DNA from: Actinoplanes sp. TBRC 11911
GTDB taxonomy: Bacteria > Actinomycetota > Actinomycetes > Mycobacteriales > Micromonosporaceae
Assembly (NCBI RefSeq): GCF_012933445.1
Contig: NZ_JABBNC010000006.1
Coordinates: forward strand, 234,405 to 298,404
DNA length: 64,000 nucleotides
Direction: 5' to 3'
In this document: piece after piece, positions 26,297 to 35,235 of the stretch
How the letters are laid out: each line of letters starts with the position of its first letter
Numbering within the stretch: the stretch's first letter is position 1
Position numbers and translations under genes: made by a program
Notes under the pieces: model-generated
The model's input: only the letters and a program-made list of their open reading frames with translations
Told to the model about the DNA's origin: nothing
Databases searched by the model: none

Positions 26297-26794
26297 ATGT
26301 CCGAGCCGATCGAGAGCGCCGCGCGGGGCGTGAATCTGGGCTGGTCGCTGGCCCTGGTGCTGCGCCGCTGGCACGAGGCCGTCGAGGAGGTGCTGGCGGA
26401 CATCCCGCACGGCACGCGCGGCTATCACATCCTGGGTGTGGTCGCGCACGAGTGCCCGCCGACGCAGGGCGCGCTGGCGACCCGGCTGGTGATCGACCGC
26501 AGCGTCCTGACCTACCTGCTGGACGATCTGGAGACCGCCGGCCTGCTGCGGCGCGTGCCGGATCGCAAGGACCGCCGGGTGCGGCGCATCATCGCGACCG
26601 AGAAGGGCCGCGCGATCCTCGCCGACGCCGAGCAGCGGGTCGCCACGGCCGAGGAGGTCGTGCTCTCGGCGTTACCGCCGGAGCAGCGGGAGTTGTTCCG
26701 CGCGGCCGCGGGTCAGGCCGCGGTCGCGCTGCACGCGCAGGACCCGACGACCGACCCCTGCGTCGCGGTGGAGATCGCGCTCAGCGATCGCTGA
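26297..26794 (+). CDS. MarR-family transcriptional regulator
   Basis: 165 residues with the winged helix of MarR proteins. It has helices around PTQGALATRLVIDRSVLTYLLDDLETAGLLRR, followed by the wing PDRKDRRVRRIIATEKG with the conserved DxRxxxxxLT-like pattern. It is divergent from the LLM/FAD fusion gene with a palindrome between them, so control of that gene in response to a small aromatic or phenolic ligand is likely. It overlaps the 3' end of the convergent XRE gene by 14 bp. Confidence 0.9.
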   Translation: MSEPIESAARGVNLGWSLALVLRRWHEAVEEVLADIPHGTRGYHILGVVAHECPPTQGALATRLVIDRSVLTYLLDDLETAGLLRRVPDRKDRRVRRIIATEKGRAILADAEQRVATAEEVVLSALPPEQRELFRAAAGQAAVALHAQDPTTDPCVAVEIALSDR

Positions 26795-27656
26795 GGTCGT
26801 CGAGGATGCGCTTGAGCATCTCGACGGTGCGGCTGGGCGGGTCGGCCTCGATGAACAGCCGGCCGATCGCCGCCGCGTAGACGTCCACGTCCTCCCGCTT
26901 GTCCAGGTAGAGGCCGCTGGTCAGGTGCTCGACGTAGACGACGTCGGGGAGTTCCTGCTGCGGGAAGCGCAGGATGCTGAAGGCGCCGCCGGCCGCCGCG
27001 TGCCCGCCCTTGTCGAACGGCATGACCTGCAGCCGGACGTGCGGCGAGTCGCCGACCTCCATGAGGTAGCGGATCTGCTCGCGCAGCACCTCGTAACCGC
27101 CGATCGGGCGCCGCAGCACCGCCTCGTCGAGGACGGCCCACAGGCGCGGCGCGTCCGGGCGTTCCAGCACCTGCTTGCGGAGCATCCGCTGCTCGACGCG
27201 CAGGTCGATCTCACGGTCCTCGGCGGTGCTGTGGCCGAGCATGATCACCGCACGCGCGTACGCCTCGGTCTGCAGCAGGCCGGGAACGAACTGCACCTCG
27301 TACGTGCGGATGAGCTCGGCGGCCGGCTCGAGATCGAGGTAGTTGGTGAACCACGTCTCGGTCACGTCGTTGTAGCTGTGCCACCAGCTCGGCGCGTTCG
27401 CCTCGCGGGTGAGCGCGAGAAGCTTGTCGACCTCGGCCTGGTCCTCGACGCCGTACATCTTGAGCAGGTCGGCGACGTCGCGCTCCTTGAAGCTGACGCG
27501 GCCGAGCTCCATCCGGCTGATCTTCGACTCGGACCCACGGATCATGTACCCGGCGGCTTCCCGGGTGACGCCCTTGGCCTGCCGCAGCGCGCGCAGGCGT
27601 GCGCCGAGCTGCAATCGGCGCACAATCGAACCACCGCTGTCCAAAGCTCCAGTCAC
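26781..27656 (-). CDS. XRE-family regulator with DUF5753 domain
   Basis: About 291 residues from the GTG at 27656, which is preceded by GGGGAGGATCAG; the upstream extension of the frame is not protein-like. The N-terminal helix-turn-helix reads LGARLRALRQAKGVTREAAGYMIRGSESKISRMELGR. The rest is the DUF5753 domain (YEVQFVPGLLQTEAYARAV, LDEAVLRRPIGG, VRLQVMPFDKGGH). These actinomycete regulators usually pair with a small DUF397 gene; none is seen here. The target is unknown. Confidence 0.9.
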   Translation of the reverse strand: MTGALDSGGSIVRRLQLGARLRALRQAKGVTREAAGYMIRGSESKISRMELGRVSFKERDVADLLKMYGVEDQAEVDKLLALTREANAPSWWHSYNDVTETWFTNYLDLEPAAELIRTYEVQFVPGLLQTEAYARAVIMLGHSTAEDREIDLRVEQRMLRKQVLERPDAPRLWAVLDEAVLRRPIGGYEVLREQIRYLMEVGDSPHVRLQVMPFDKGGHAAAGGAFSILRFPQQELPDVVYVEHLTSGLYLDKREDVDVYAAAIGRLFIEADPPSRTVEMLKRILDDLSDR

Positions 27657-27860
27657 CTGATCCTCCCCACGGGGAGCCGTGGGAAAACCTACCCCTTCAC
27701 GCGGGTATTGTTGCATCGACCTTCGCCTTGATGTCCATAGTGGAAACGGTTGATGTTTCGGCGATCCGGAAACGTTCGCGTACCAGATCCCCGGCACAAT
27801 TCAGCAGTCATCAATGTAATGGACACTACACCGCGTAACGCATTTGCACCCCTCATGCAA

Positions 27861-27900
27861 AAAGCCGCGCGACCGCCGAATCGGCGGTCGCGCGAAAAAG
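27861..27900 (-). terminator. Strong terminator of the arabinan operon
   Basis: CGCGCGACCGCCGA (27866-27879) pairs perfectly with TCGGCGGTCGCGCG (27881-27894). On the minus strand the stem is followed by GGCTTTTTGC, an intrinsic terminator just after the GH51 stop. The A-run on the other side makes it bidirectional. Confidence 0.85.
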
Positions 27901-27913
27901 CCGGTTTGGCGCG

Positions 27914-29413
27914 TCACATTACACGGATCATGCTCCAGGACAAGGGCGGCAAGACGGCGGATGCCCGTCCGTCGGTGACCTTCACGTCGTCCAGCCGGTG
28001 TGGCCTCACCCGGTCGGGCCGGTCGGCCGTGTTCACCGCGTCCGGGTCCTCGTCGGCGATCGCGGTGTGCTCCCCCGCGGTGAGCGCGCCGAACGCCCGC
28101 AGGTCCAGATCCAGCGTCGCCGGCTGACGCTGGTCCCGGTTCACCGCGAACACGGTGACCCCGCCGCCCTCCTCGTCGTGCAGCGCGACCATGTCCAGGA
28201 TCGGCACGTCGCCCTGCGCGGCCGTCTCGTGCGTGGGTGCGGTGACCGCCGTCCGCAGCACGGTCCCCCGCCCGTAGCGGGAGGTCAGCGCGAACGGGTG
28301 GAAGCTGGCCTGCCGCCACGCCGGGCCGCCCGGCTCCGAGCGGATCGGAGCGATCACGTTGACCAGCTGCGCCAGGCAGCCGATCTTGACCCGGTCGGCG
28401 TGCTTGAGCAGCGAGATCAGCAGGTTGCCGACCACCACCGCGTCGGTGACCGAGTACGTGTCCTCGATCAGCCGCGGCGCCTCGCCCCAGTCGAGGTTGT
28501 CCTCGCCCGGGAACCGCTGCTGATACCAGACGTTCCACTCGTCCATGGACAGGTTGATCTTCTTGGTCCGGCCGAGCTTCGCGCCGACGTGATCGGCGGT
28601 GGCGACCACCGACTCGATGAAGCGGTCGAAGTCGGCGGCGCGGGCCAGGAAGCTGTCGCGGTCGTCGCCGAACTGCTCGTAGTAGCTGTGCAGGGAGATG
28701 TAGTCGACCACGTCGTAGGTGTGCTCGAGCACCTCCGCCTCCCACGCGCCGAACGTGGGCATCCGCTGGTGCGAGCTCCCGGCGGCGGCGAGCTCGATGG
28801 ACGGGTCGACGCGGCGCATCGCCTTCGCGGTCTCGGCGGCCAGACGGGCGTACTCGTAGGCGGTCTTGTGCCCGATCTGCCAGGGGCCGTCCATCTCGTT
28901 GCCGAGGCACCACAGGCGTACCGAAGGCGGGTCCGGATAACCGTTGGCCCGGCGCAGATCCGACCAGTAGGTGCCGGCCGGATGGTTGGTGTACTCGACC
29001 AGGTTGCGGGCCGCGTCGACGCCGCGAGTACCCAGGTTGACCGCCATCATGGCCTGGCTGCCGACCTGAGCGGTCCAGTCGAGGAACTCGTCGACACCGA
29101 CCTGGTTGGTCTCGATCGAGCGCCAGGCCAGGTCGAGACGGCGGGGACGCTGGGAACGCGGCCCGATCCCGTCCTCCCACGTGTACCCCGAGACGAAATT
29201 GCCGCCGGGATACCGGATGACCGGCACTCCCAGCTCCCGGACCAGGTCGGCGACGTCGGTACGGAAGCCGTCCGGGGCGGCCGACGAGTGACCCGGTTCG
29301 TAGATGCCGGTGTAGACACAACGGCCCATGTGCTCGACGAACGAACCGTAGAGCCGCGGGTCGACGGGAGCGAGCGGGAGAGCGGGATCGATGGCCACTG
29401 AGGCGTGGTGCAC
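27914..29413 (-). CDS. Alpha-L-arabinofuranosidase, GH51
   Basis: 499 residues of clan GH-A. LGNEMDG contains the acid/base E173 and SMDEWNVWY the nucleophile E292; the start region has LYGSFVEHMGRCVYTGIYEP, typical of GH51. It releases terminal L-arabinofuranose from arabinan, arabinoxylan or oligosaccharides. There is no signal peptide, so it works on imported oligomers. The GTG start is preceded by GAAAGG and lies 6 bp after the permease stop; it is the last gene of the sugar ABC operon and is followed by a strong terminator. Confidence 0.93.
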   Translation of the reverse strand: MHHASVAIDPALPLAPVDPRLYGSFVEHMGRCVYTGIYEPGHSSAAPDGFRTDVADLVRELGVPVIRYPGGNFVSGYTWEDGIGPRSQRPRRLDLAWRSIETNQVGVDEFLDWTAQVGSQAMMAVNLGTRGVDAARNLVEYTNHPAGTYWSDLRRANGYPDPPSVRLWCLGNEMDGPWQIGHKTAYEYARLAAETAKAMRRVDPSIELAAAGSSHQRMPTFGAWEAEVLEHTYDVVDYISLHSYYEQFGDDRDSFLARAADFDRFIESVVATADHVGAKLGRTKKINLSMDEWNVWYQQRFPGEDNLDWGEAPRLIEDTYSVTDAVVVGNLLISLLKHADRVKIGCLAQLVNVIAPIRSEPGGPAWRQASFHPFALTSRYGRGTVLRTAVTAPTHETAAQGDVPILDMVALHDEEGGGVTVFAVNRDQRQPATLDLDLRAFGALTAGEHTAIADEDPDAVNTADRPDRVRPHRLDDVKVTDGRASAVLPPLSWSMIRVM

Positions 29414-29419
29414 GATGTA

Positions 29420-30280
29420 TCAGCCTTTCAGACCGGTTCCGGCGATGCCTTCGACGATGCGGCGCTGGAAGAACAGGAAGAGCAGCACGAGCGGCAGCGC
29501 GCCGAGGATGGCCGACGCCATCGTGTCGGCGTACCGGATGCCGTAGGTGCCCTGGACGGTGGCCAGGCCCACCGGGATGGTCATGAGCTTCGGGTTCGAC
29601 ATCACCAGCAGCGGCCAGAGCAGGTTGTTCCAGCTCCAGACGAAGGTGAAGATGGCGACCGCGGAGACCACCGGCCGGCTCAGCGGCATGACCACCCGCC
29701 AGTAGGTGCGGAAGAAGCCGGCGCCGTCCACCCGCGCCGCCTCGTCGAGGTCGCGGGGCAGCCCGTCGAAGAACTGCTTGAAGATGAACACGGCGATGGC
29801 GGTCGGGATCTGCGGCAGGATCACCGCCCAGTACGTGTTGAGCAGCCCCCACGCGCTGAACTCGCGGAACTGCGGCACGATCAGCACCTGCTGCGGGATC
29901 ATGATGCCGATCAGCACGAACCAGAACACCAGCCACCGGTAGCGGAAGCGCATCCGGGACAGGGCGAAACCGGCCATGCTGGCCACGATCACGGTGGCGG
30001 CGGCGGTCAGGGCCGAGGTGATGAAGCTGGTCGCGTACCAGTTCCACACGTCGCCCTGGGCCAGCAGCGTACGGAAGGACTCGAGGGTGGGATGGTGGAT
30101 CAGCCAGGTCGTCTCGGTGGTCTCGGCGTTGGGCTTGAGCGCCGTGTCCACGGTCCACAGGATGGGCACCAGCCAGATGATCGCGAACGCGACGAGCACG
30201 CCGGCGCAGATCCGGTTGAACAGCTTGGTCCGGCGGTCGATCGAGGCCTGGGTCACGGGCGGCGGGGCAACGGTCGTCAT
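29420..30280 (-). CDS. Carbohydrate ABC transporter permease (MalG type)
   Basis: 286 residues with six predicted membrane segments and the EAA loop DLDEAARVDGAGFFRTYWRVVMPLSRP, which contacts the ATPase. It is the second membrane subunit of a CUT1 importer. The ATG begins 2 bp after the stop of the first permease. No ATP-binding subunit is encoded here, as is usual in actinomycetes where a shared MsiK-type ATPase serves several importers. Confidence 0.93.
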   Translation of the reverse strand: MTTVAPPPVTQASIDRRTKLFNRICAGVLVAFAIIWLVPILWTVDTALKPNAETTETTWLIHHPTLESFRTLLAQGDVWNWYATSFITSALTAAATVIVASMAGFALSRMRFRYRWLVFWFVLIGIMIPQQVLIVPQFREFSAWGLLNTYWAVILPQIPTAIAVFIFKQFFDGLPRDLDEAARVDGAGFFRTYWRVVMPLSRPVVSAVAIFTFVWSWNNLLWPLLVMSNPKLMTIPVGLATVQGTYGIRYADTMASAILGALPLVLLFLFFQRRIVEGIAGTGLKG

Positions 30281-30282
30281 GG

Positions 30283-31221
30283 TCAGAACCTCTGTTCCTG
30301 GCGGCGGGTGAGAACGACCCACACCGTGGAGATGGCGAGGACGAGCACGAAGAACACCGTGGACGCCGCGGCGGCGTACCCGGTGCGCAGGTCGGTGAAG
30401 CCCAGGTCGTAGACGTACTGCAGCATCGAGCGGGTGCTGTAGTTCGGGCCACCCGAGGTCATGATGTACATCTGGTCGAAGACCTTCAGCGACGCGATCA
30501 CCTGGAGCACGATCACCAGGGCGGTGGTGCGGTTCAGCAGCGGGATGGTGATCCGCCAGATCTGCTGCCACGGGGTCGCGCCGTCGATCGAGGACGCCTC
30601 GTACAGATCGCGCGGGATGTCCTGCAGACCGGCCAGGAAGAGCACGAAGTTGAAGCCGAGCGTCCACCAGACCGTGGTGATGGCCAGCGACCACATGGCC
30701 AGGCTCGGGCTGCCCAGCCAGTTCGGCTCGGCGAAGCCGAACGTCGTGACGATCTTGCTGAGCAGGCCGATCTCCGGCGTGTAGAGCCAGATCCAGACCA
30801 GCGCCACGACGGCGGACGGCAGCACGTACGGCAGGAAGAACGCGAGCCGGAAGAACGCGCGGCCGCGGGCCACCCGGTTGGCCAGCAACGCGAAGAACAG
30901 CGCGAGCACGACCAGCGGCGGCGTGGTGAGGATGGTGAACCACAGCGTGTGCCACATCGACGACCAGAAGTCGGCGCTGCCGAACGCCTCCGCGTAGTTG
31001 CCGAAGCCGCCGAACTTGCCCAGGCCGGACTCGGTGAGGCTGCCGTCGAAGAAGCTCATCAGCACCATGTAGAGCGTGGGACCGATGATGAAAAGCACGT
31101 ACAGGATCAGGAACGGGGCGAGCATCAGCAGCGCCGGGCGGGTGTGACCGGGCTGGGTGTTGCGTTCCGTGGTGGTGACCGGCGCGACCTCGGGTGAGAC
31201 TGTTTCGACGATGGTTGTCAT
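30283..31221 (-). CDS. Carbohydrate ABC transporter permease (MalF type)
   Basis: 312 residues from the ATG at 31221, which follows GGGAGG. It has six membrane segments and the EAA loop DLYEASSIDGATPWQQIWRITIPLL. With the next gene it forms the channel of a CUT1 sugar importer, fed by the binding protein encoded just upstream (13 bp away). A longer frame starts at 31326 inside the binding-protein gene and is less likely. Confidence 0.93.
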   Translation of the reverse strand: MTTIVETVSPEVAPVTTTERNTQPGHTRPALLMLAPFLILYVLFIIGPTLYMVLMSFFDGSLTESGLGKFGGFGNYAEAFGSADFWSSMWHTLWFTILTTPPLVVLALFFALLANRVARGRAFFRLAFFLPYVLPSAVVALVWIWLYTPEIGLLSKIVTTFGFAEPNWLGSPSLAMWSLAITTVWWTLGFNFVLFLAGLQDIPRDLYEASSIDGATPWQQIWRITIPLLNRTTALVIVLQVIASLKVFDQMYIMTSGGPNYSTRSMLQYVYDLGFTDLRTGYAAAASTVFFVLVLAISTVWVVLTRRQEQRF

Positions 31222-31234
31222 GGGACATGCCTCC

Positions 31235-32557
31235 CTAAACCGGCGAAGGTGCGCTGGCGAGGTCGGAGAGCTTGGTCCGGACCTGGCTGATCGCAGCGGC
31301 CGGGGAGAGCTGGCCGGCTTCGACACCGGCCACGGCGGAGCTCATGAGGATCTCGAAGTCGGAGCCCGAGCCTGAGTACCAGCCGGGCGGGTCGTAGACC
31401 GCGGCGTCGGCGGCGGCCGCGTAGTTCGACTGCGGCGTCAGCTTCTTGTACGCGTCGGACTGCACCGTCGGCAGCCAGGCCGGCACGTGCCCGCCCTCGG
31501 CCCAGGTCATGCTCTGGTCGAGCATCGACTTGATGAACCCGAGCGCGCGGTCGAGCTGCGCCTTGTCGCGGGTGCCGCCGCGCGGGATGACCAGCGTGTG
31601 CGAGTCGGCCTGCACGGCGTACTGCCCGCCCGCGCCGAACACGTTGGGCACCAACGTCATGCTGAACGGCATCTTGGCGGTCTGGAAGGTGGTGATCTCC
31701 CATTCGCCGTTGAGGTGGAAGCCCGCCGCCCCCGAGGCGAACAGCGCGATCGCCCCTTGGTAGTCGATGCTGCCGGGCATCAGTGCTTTTTCTACGGTTA
31801 TTTCGTGAAGTAAGTCGAGAACCTGGCCGGCCTTGGCATCGTCGAACACCACGCGGGTGCCGTTGTCGGCGAGGACTTCTCCCCCGAGCTGGGCGTAGAG
31901 GGTCTGGAACAGCCGCCACGGGGTGGCCGAGTCGCCGTTGATGCCGTGCGTCGCGCCGTACTGGCCGGTGACCTGCTTGACCTTGGTGAGCGCGTCGACT
32001 AAGGCGTCCGGCCCCGCGATCGGCTTGAGCTGGCCGGCCTCGTCGAGCAGCCCGGCCTTGCCGCAGATGTCGGTGTTGTAGAACAGGACGAACGGGTGGG
32101 TGTCGATCGGGATCGCGTAGATCCGGTTGTCGACCAGCCCGGCCTGCCAGGCCCGCTGGTTGAACATCTCGGCGCTCATGCCGTGCCGGCCCAGGTCCTC
32201 CGGGTGCAGCTCGGCGAGCAGGCCGGCGGACTGCAGCGTCTTCATCCGGGTCAGGTGCGACACGGCCACATTGGGCGGCTTGTTGCCGACGGTCGCCAGG
32301 GTGAGCTTGGTGTAGTAGGGATTGCCCCAGGCCAGCGTGACCGCCTGGAGCTTGGAATCGGGGTTCGCCTGGCGATACCCGTCTTCCATCTGGGTCATCC
32401 GGACACCGTCGCCGCCACCGAAGAGATTCCAGTAGTCGACGGTGCCGGGATCGAGCGGGGTGCCGGCCAGACCGGCGCCGACTGGTGAGGAACAGGCGGC
32501 GAGGGCCGCGGTTCCCAGACCGGCGAGTGTGCCTTTGAGGAGGGTACGGCGTTCCAT
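31235..32557 (-). CDS. Sugar ABC transporter substrate-binding lipoprotein
   Basis: 440 residues. The N-terminus MERRTLLKGTLAGLGTAALAACSS is a twin-arginine-type lipoprotein signal with lipobox LAAC. The mature part has the extracellular binding-protein family 1 pattern (VDYWNLFGGGDGVRMTQ, and EGGHVPAWLPTVQSD near the C-terminus). It captures an oligosaccharide at the cell surface and delivers it to the two permeases; arabino-oligosaccharides are inferred from the GH51 gene in the operon. ATG at 32557 is preceded by GAAGGG. It is the first gene of the operon. Confidence 0.92.
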   Translation of the reverse strand: MERRTLLKGTLAGLGTAALAACSSPVGAGLAGTPLDPGTVDYWNLFGGGDGVRMTQMEDGYRQANPDSKLQAVTLAWGNPYYTKLTLATVGNKPPNVAVSHLTRMKTLQSAGLLAELHPEDLGRHGMSAEMFNQRAWQAGLVDNRIYAIPIDTHPFVLFYNTDICGKAGLLDEAGQLKPIAGPDALVDALTKVKQVTGQYGATHGINGDSATPWRLFQTLYAQLGGEVLADNGTRVVFDDAKAGQVLDLLHEITVEKALMPGSIDYQGAIALFASGAAGFHLNGEWEITTFQTAKMPFSMTLVPNVFGAGGQYAVQADSHTLVIPRGGTRDKAQLDRALGFIKSMLDQSMTWAEGGHVPAWLPTVQSDAYKKLTPQSNYAAAADAAVYDPPGWYSGSGSDFEILMSSAVAGVEAGQLSPAAAISQVRTKLSDLASAPSPV

Positions 32558-32582
32558 GAGCGAGCCCTTCACGTTGCTGTGC

Positions 32583-32592
32583 GAAACGTTTC
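32583..32592. promoter_or_regulatory. LacI-family operator-like palindrome
   Basis: GAAACGTTTC is a perfect palindrome with the central CG typical of LacI/GalR-family operators. It lies 26 bp upstream of the binding-protein start and downstream of the promoter at 32655-32684, a position suited to repression. No LacI gene is in the window. Confidence 0.7.
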
Positions 32593-32654
32593 AGAGATCG
32601 CCGCGAGCCGACGTGGTGCAGGTGTCCTAGGGGGACGGCTCTCGGGTTCAGCCG

Positions 32655-32684
32655 ATTGTTAAGGTTAACATTCAACGTTGTCAA
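32655..32684 (-). promoter_or_regulatory. Sigma-70-type promoter of the sugar ABC operon
   Basis: On the minus strand, TTGACA (32679-32684) is followed after 17 nt by TAACAAT (32655-32661). This is a near-consensus -35 and a fair -10 with ideal spacing. Transcription would run into the binding-protein gene about 100 bp downstream. Confidence 0.7.
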
Positions 32685-32704
32685 GAAAATGTTACGGTCC
32701 AGGA

Positions 32705-32739
32705 AGGACCCGCGTGAACGCCCTGTTCACGCGGGTCCT
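32705..32739 (-). terminator. Perfect 15-bp hairpin after the GH30 gene
   Basis: AGGACCCGCGTGAAC (32705-32719) pairs with GTTCACGCGGGTCCT (32725-32739) around a 5-nt loop, 11 bp after the GH30 stop. The T-run is weak (TTCCT). It separates GH30 transcription from the ABC operon promoter. Confidence 0.7.
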
Positions 32740-32749
32740 GTTAGCGGTC

Positions 32750-34588
32750 TCAGCCGGGCAGCGTCCACCGCTGGTTAGCACCGGCGAAACAATCCCAGAT
32801 CTGCAACTTGGTCCCGTCCGCCGAACTCGGACCGGTCGCGTCCAGGCATTTGCCCAGCGACCGCAGCGTCCCGTCGGCGCCCGCGGTCCACTGCTGCGCG
32901 GCCGTTCCGTTGCAGTCGTAGATCTGGGCCTTGGTCCCGTTCACCGCCTGCGCGCCCGCGACGTCGAGGCATTTGCCCAGCGCCCGGACGGTGCCGTCGG
33001 ATCCGACCGTCCACGATTGGGCATTTGTGCCGTTGCACGTGTAGAGCTGAACGGCGGTCCCGTTCTGGCTCAACGCTCCGGCCACGTCGATGCATTTACC
33101 GCCATAACCCACAATTGCTCCCGTACGCCCCGGAGCAGCCCCCGCATCACCGGCGCCGGCCCAGACGTACGTGCCGGTGGTCTTCGCCGGGAGCGTGCTG
33201 GTGAACTGGCGGCTCCCCGCGCGCAGCGTCACGGTCTGGTTCGCCGTGCCCTGGTTGACCACCACGGTGACCAGCGAGTTGTCCGGGTTCACGAAGGCCA
33301 CGTTGCTGCCCGCCGAGCTCGCGACCCGCTTCGCGCCCGGCTGCACGAACTTGGAGAACTGGGCGACCATGTTGTAGTCCGGCAGCTTCCAGAACGTGTC
33401 CGGACTGGACGCGCTCTGCACCAGCATCGTCGGATCCGGCGAGCCGGACCAGCGTTCCGGCGAGCGGTTCTGGTCGAGCATCGACACCCAGCCCTCGTAC
33501 AGGGTGGACTGGTTGCGGAAGTACTGCACGATCCGGTCCGCGCCGGCGGTGCCCCAGACCGAGCGCTCGGTCATCAGCACGTCCTTGTCCGGGAAGGCGG
33601 CTTTCACGGTCGCCATCGCGCTCGGGTCGCCGGCGTAGTCGTGGAACGCGAATCCGTCGATGTTCGCGCTGCCCACGCCCGCGGCGTAGCTCGACCCTTC
33701 GGAGAAGTTGTGGTCGAACGCCCAGATCTTGGTGGCGCCCAGGCCGTTGTTCGTCAGCTCGGTGCGCAGCGCGGCGGCCAGCTGCTTCTCCTGGGCCGCC
33801 GAGACGAGCATCCCCGGGTAGTCAGCGGGTTCGAACAGCGGCTCGTTCTGCAGGGTGAGGCCGTAGAGCGGGATGCCCTGCGCCGCGTACGCCTGAATCG
33901 CCTTGCGGTAGTAGGTGGCCAGCGTCGGAATGTACTGGCTGAGCAGGCTGCCGCCGATGATGTTGTTGCTGGTCTTCATCCACGGCGGGGCGCTCCAGGC
34001 GCTGGCGAAGAGCTTGAGGTTCGGGTTGATGCTCCGCGCCTGCTTGAGCGTGTCGATGATCCGGTAGTCGAGGTCGCGCTGGATCGAGAACCGCGACAGC
34101 GACGGGTCGGCCGCGCCGTCGTCGTAGGTGTAGAAGTCGTGCGAGGTGAAGTCGCTGGTCCCGAAGGTGATCCGGGCGACGTTGAAGCCGGCGCCGTTGA
34201 CCGGGTCGACGAGGGCCCGCAACGCCGCGTCGCGCCCCGCGGCGGACATCCTGGACAGGTTGAAGATCGTCGACTCCTCCAGGGAGGACCCGACGCCGAG
34301 GATCGTCTGGAACTTCTGCGTCGTGTCGACGGTGATGGTCGCGGTGCCGCCGGCCGCCGTCGTGGTGATGTCGGCCTGCTTGCTGAGCTGGTAGGGGGTG
34401 CCGGCGAGCCCGGTGGCGGGGCTGGTGTACCAGTTGGCGTTCTTCGGTTCATATCCGGCCGTACGGGATTCGGAGCTGAACCACGCCTGCACGGTGGCCG
34501 CGGGCGCGGCTTGCGCGGGGGTCGCGGTGAATCCGGCCGCTAGGAGCGCGGTCAGGGCCAGGGCTGTTCGGGGATGGGGTCGGGGCAT
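32750..34588 (-). CDS. Secreted GH30 glycosidase with ricin-type lectin domain
   Basis: 612 residues from the ATG at 34588 (GGAAGG precedes). A Sec signal peptide (LALTALLAAGFTATPAQAA) is followed by a GH30 catalytic domain (about 30-480): FQTILGVGSSLEES, LQNEP with the acid/base glutamate, and VLMTERS with the nucleophile. A ricin B beta-trefoil (about 485-612) shows three repeats ending QSWT, QQWT and QRWT and binds sugar. GH30 members cleave beta-glucosides, beta-1,6-glucans or xylans, so the polymer target is unclear. The product is extracellular and could feed the adjacent importer. Confidence 0.9.
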   Translation of the reverse strand: MPRPHPRTALALTALLAAGFTATPAQAAPAATVQAWFSSESRTAGYEPKNANWYTSPATGLAGTPYQLSKQADITTTAAGGTATITVDTTQKFQTILGVGSSLEESTIFNLSRMSAAGRDAALRALVDPVNGAGFNVARITFGTSDFTSHDFYTYDDGAADPSLSRFSIQRDLDYRIIDTLKQARSINPNLKLFASAWSAPPWMKTSNNIIGGSLLSQYIPTLATYYRKAIQAYAAQGIPLYGLTLQNEPLFEPADYPGMLVSAAQEKQLAAALRTELTNNGLGATKIWAFDHNFSEGSSYAAGVGSANIDGFAFHDYAGDPSAMATVKAAFPDKDVLMTERSVWGTAGADRIVQYFRNQSTLYEGWVSMLDQNRSPERWSGSPDPTMLVQSASSPDTFWKLPDYNMVAQFSKFVQPGAKRVASSAGSNVAFVNPDNSLVTVVVNQGTANQTVTLRAGSRQFTSTLPAKTTGTYVWAGAGDAGAAPGRTGAIVGYGGKCIDVAGALSQNGTAVQLYTCNGTNAQSWTVGSDGTVRALGKCLDVAGAQAVNGTKAQIYDCNGTAAQQWTAGADGTLRSLGKCLDATGPSSADGTKLQIWDCFAGANQRWTLPG

Positions 34589-34630
34589 CGGGGGGACCTT
34601 CCGGCTGGGGATTCGCACTTACCGGAAAGA

Positions 34631-34659
34631 TTGTTGCCAGTTAAATAGAGATCAGTCAA
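34631..34659 (-). promoter_or_regulatory. Candidate promoter of the GH30 gene
   Basis: On the minus strand TTGACT (34654-34659) and CAACAA (34631-34636) are 17 nt apart, similar in layout to the ABC-operon promoter. It overlaps the end of the peroxiredoxin gene, so the assignment is tentative. Confidence 0.45.
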
Positions 34660-35225
34660 TGAGCGGTCTCGCGGAGCCAGGCCAGGACCTGGCCGGCGTG
34701 TTCGTTGGGTGGGAAGACCGGGTAGAAGACGTGTTCGATGCCGCCGTCGCGGACGATCAGGGTCAGGCGCTTGTACAGCCGCATGCCGCCGGCCTCGAAG
34801 GTCGGCAGGTTCAGGGCGCGGGCCAGCAACAGGTCGGGGTCGGCGAGCATCGGGAACGGCAGGTGCAGGCGCTCGACCGCCTCACGCTGGTAGTCGGTGT
34901 CTTGGCTGGACAGGCCGAAGACCCCGGAGGCGCCCGCGGACAGCAGGTCGCGGTGGTGGTCGCGGAAGTCGCACGCCTCCGTGGTGCAGCCGCGCGCCCC
35001 GGGGATCTCGTCCCATCCGTCGGGCGTGGCGACGCCGGGCCGGCCGGTCATCGGATAGAGGTAGATCACCGTCCGGCGGCTGCCCAGGTCGTCGAGAGCG
35101 ACCGCCTCGCCGCCGGTGCCGGCCAGCGTGACGCGGGGCATCGCCATGCCGGGCAGGTGCGCCGCGGCGCCGTCGTCGGCCGGAATCGGCAGGTCGGGAG
35201 GCAGACTCAGGTAATCGCTCGTCAC
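34656..35225 (-). CDS. Peroxiredoxin (BCP/PrxQ-like)
   Basis: About 189 residues. The thioredoxin-like fold starts around residue 30; GCTTEACDFRDHH matches the BCP motif with a peroxidatic cysteine and, four residues on, a resolving cysteine. It reduces peroxides using thioredoxin or a similar donor in the cytoplasm. A GTG at 35225 is taken as start because the upstream part of the long frame shadows glpK. It directly follows glycerol kinase 1 (10-bp gap), so the two may share a transcript. There is a short insertion between the strand MTGRPG and the cysteine motif. Confidence 0.78.
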   Translation of the reverse strand: MTSDYLSLPPDLPIPADDGAAAHLPGMAMPRVTLAGTGGEAVALDDLGSRRTVIYLYPMTGRPGVATPDGWDEIPGARGCTTEACDFRDHHRDLLSAGASGVFGLSSQDTDYQREAVERLHLPFPMLADPDLLLARALNLPTFEAGGMRLYKRLTLIVRDGGIEHVFYPVFPPNEHAGQVLAWLRETAH

Positions 35226-35235
35226 CGTGTGAACG

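Noticed and set aside
26781..27656. DUF397 partner expected beside the XRE/DUF5753 regulator
   Set aside because: No small DUF397-like frame was found between 27657 and 27913 or within the marR side.
27801..30452. 883-residue minus-strand frame spanning GH51 and permease genes
   Set aside because: It is an out-of-frame shadow of GH51 and the second permease, with Arg-rich composition and no motif.
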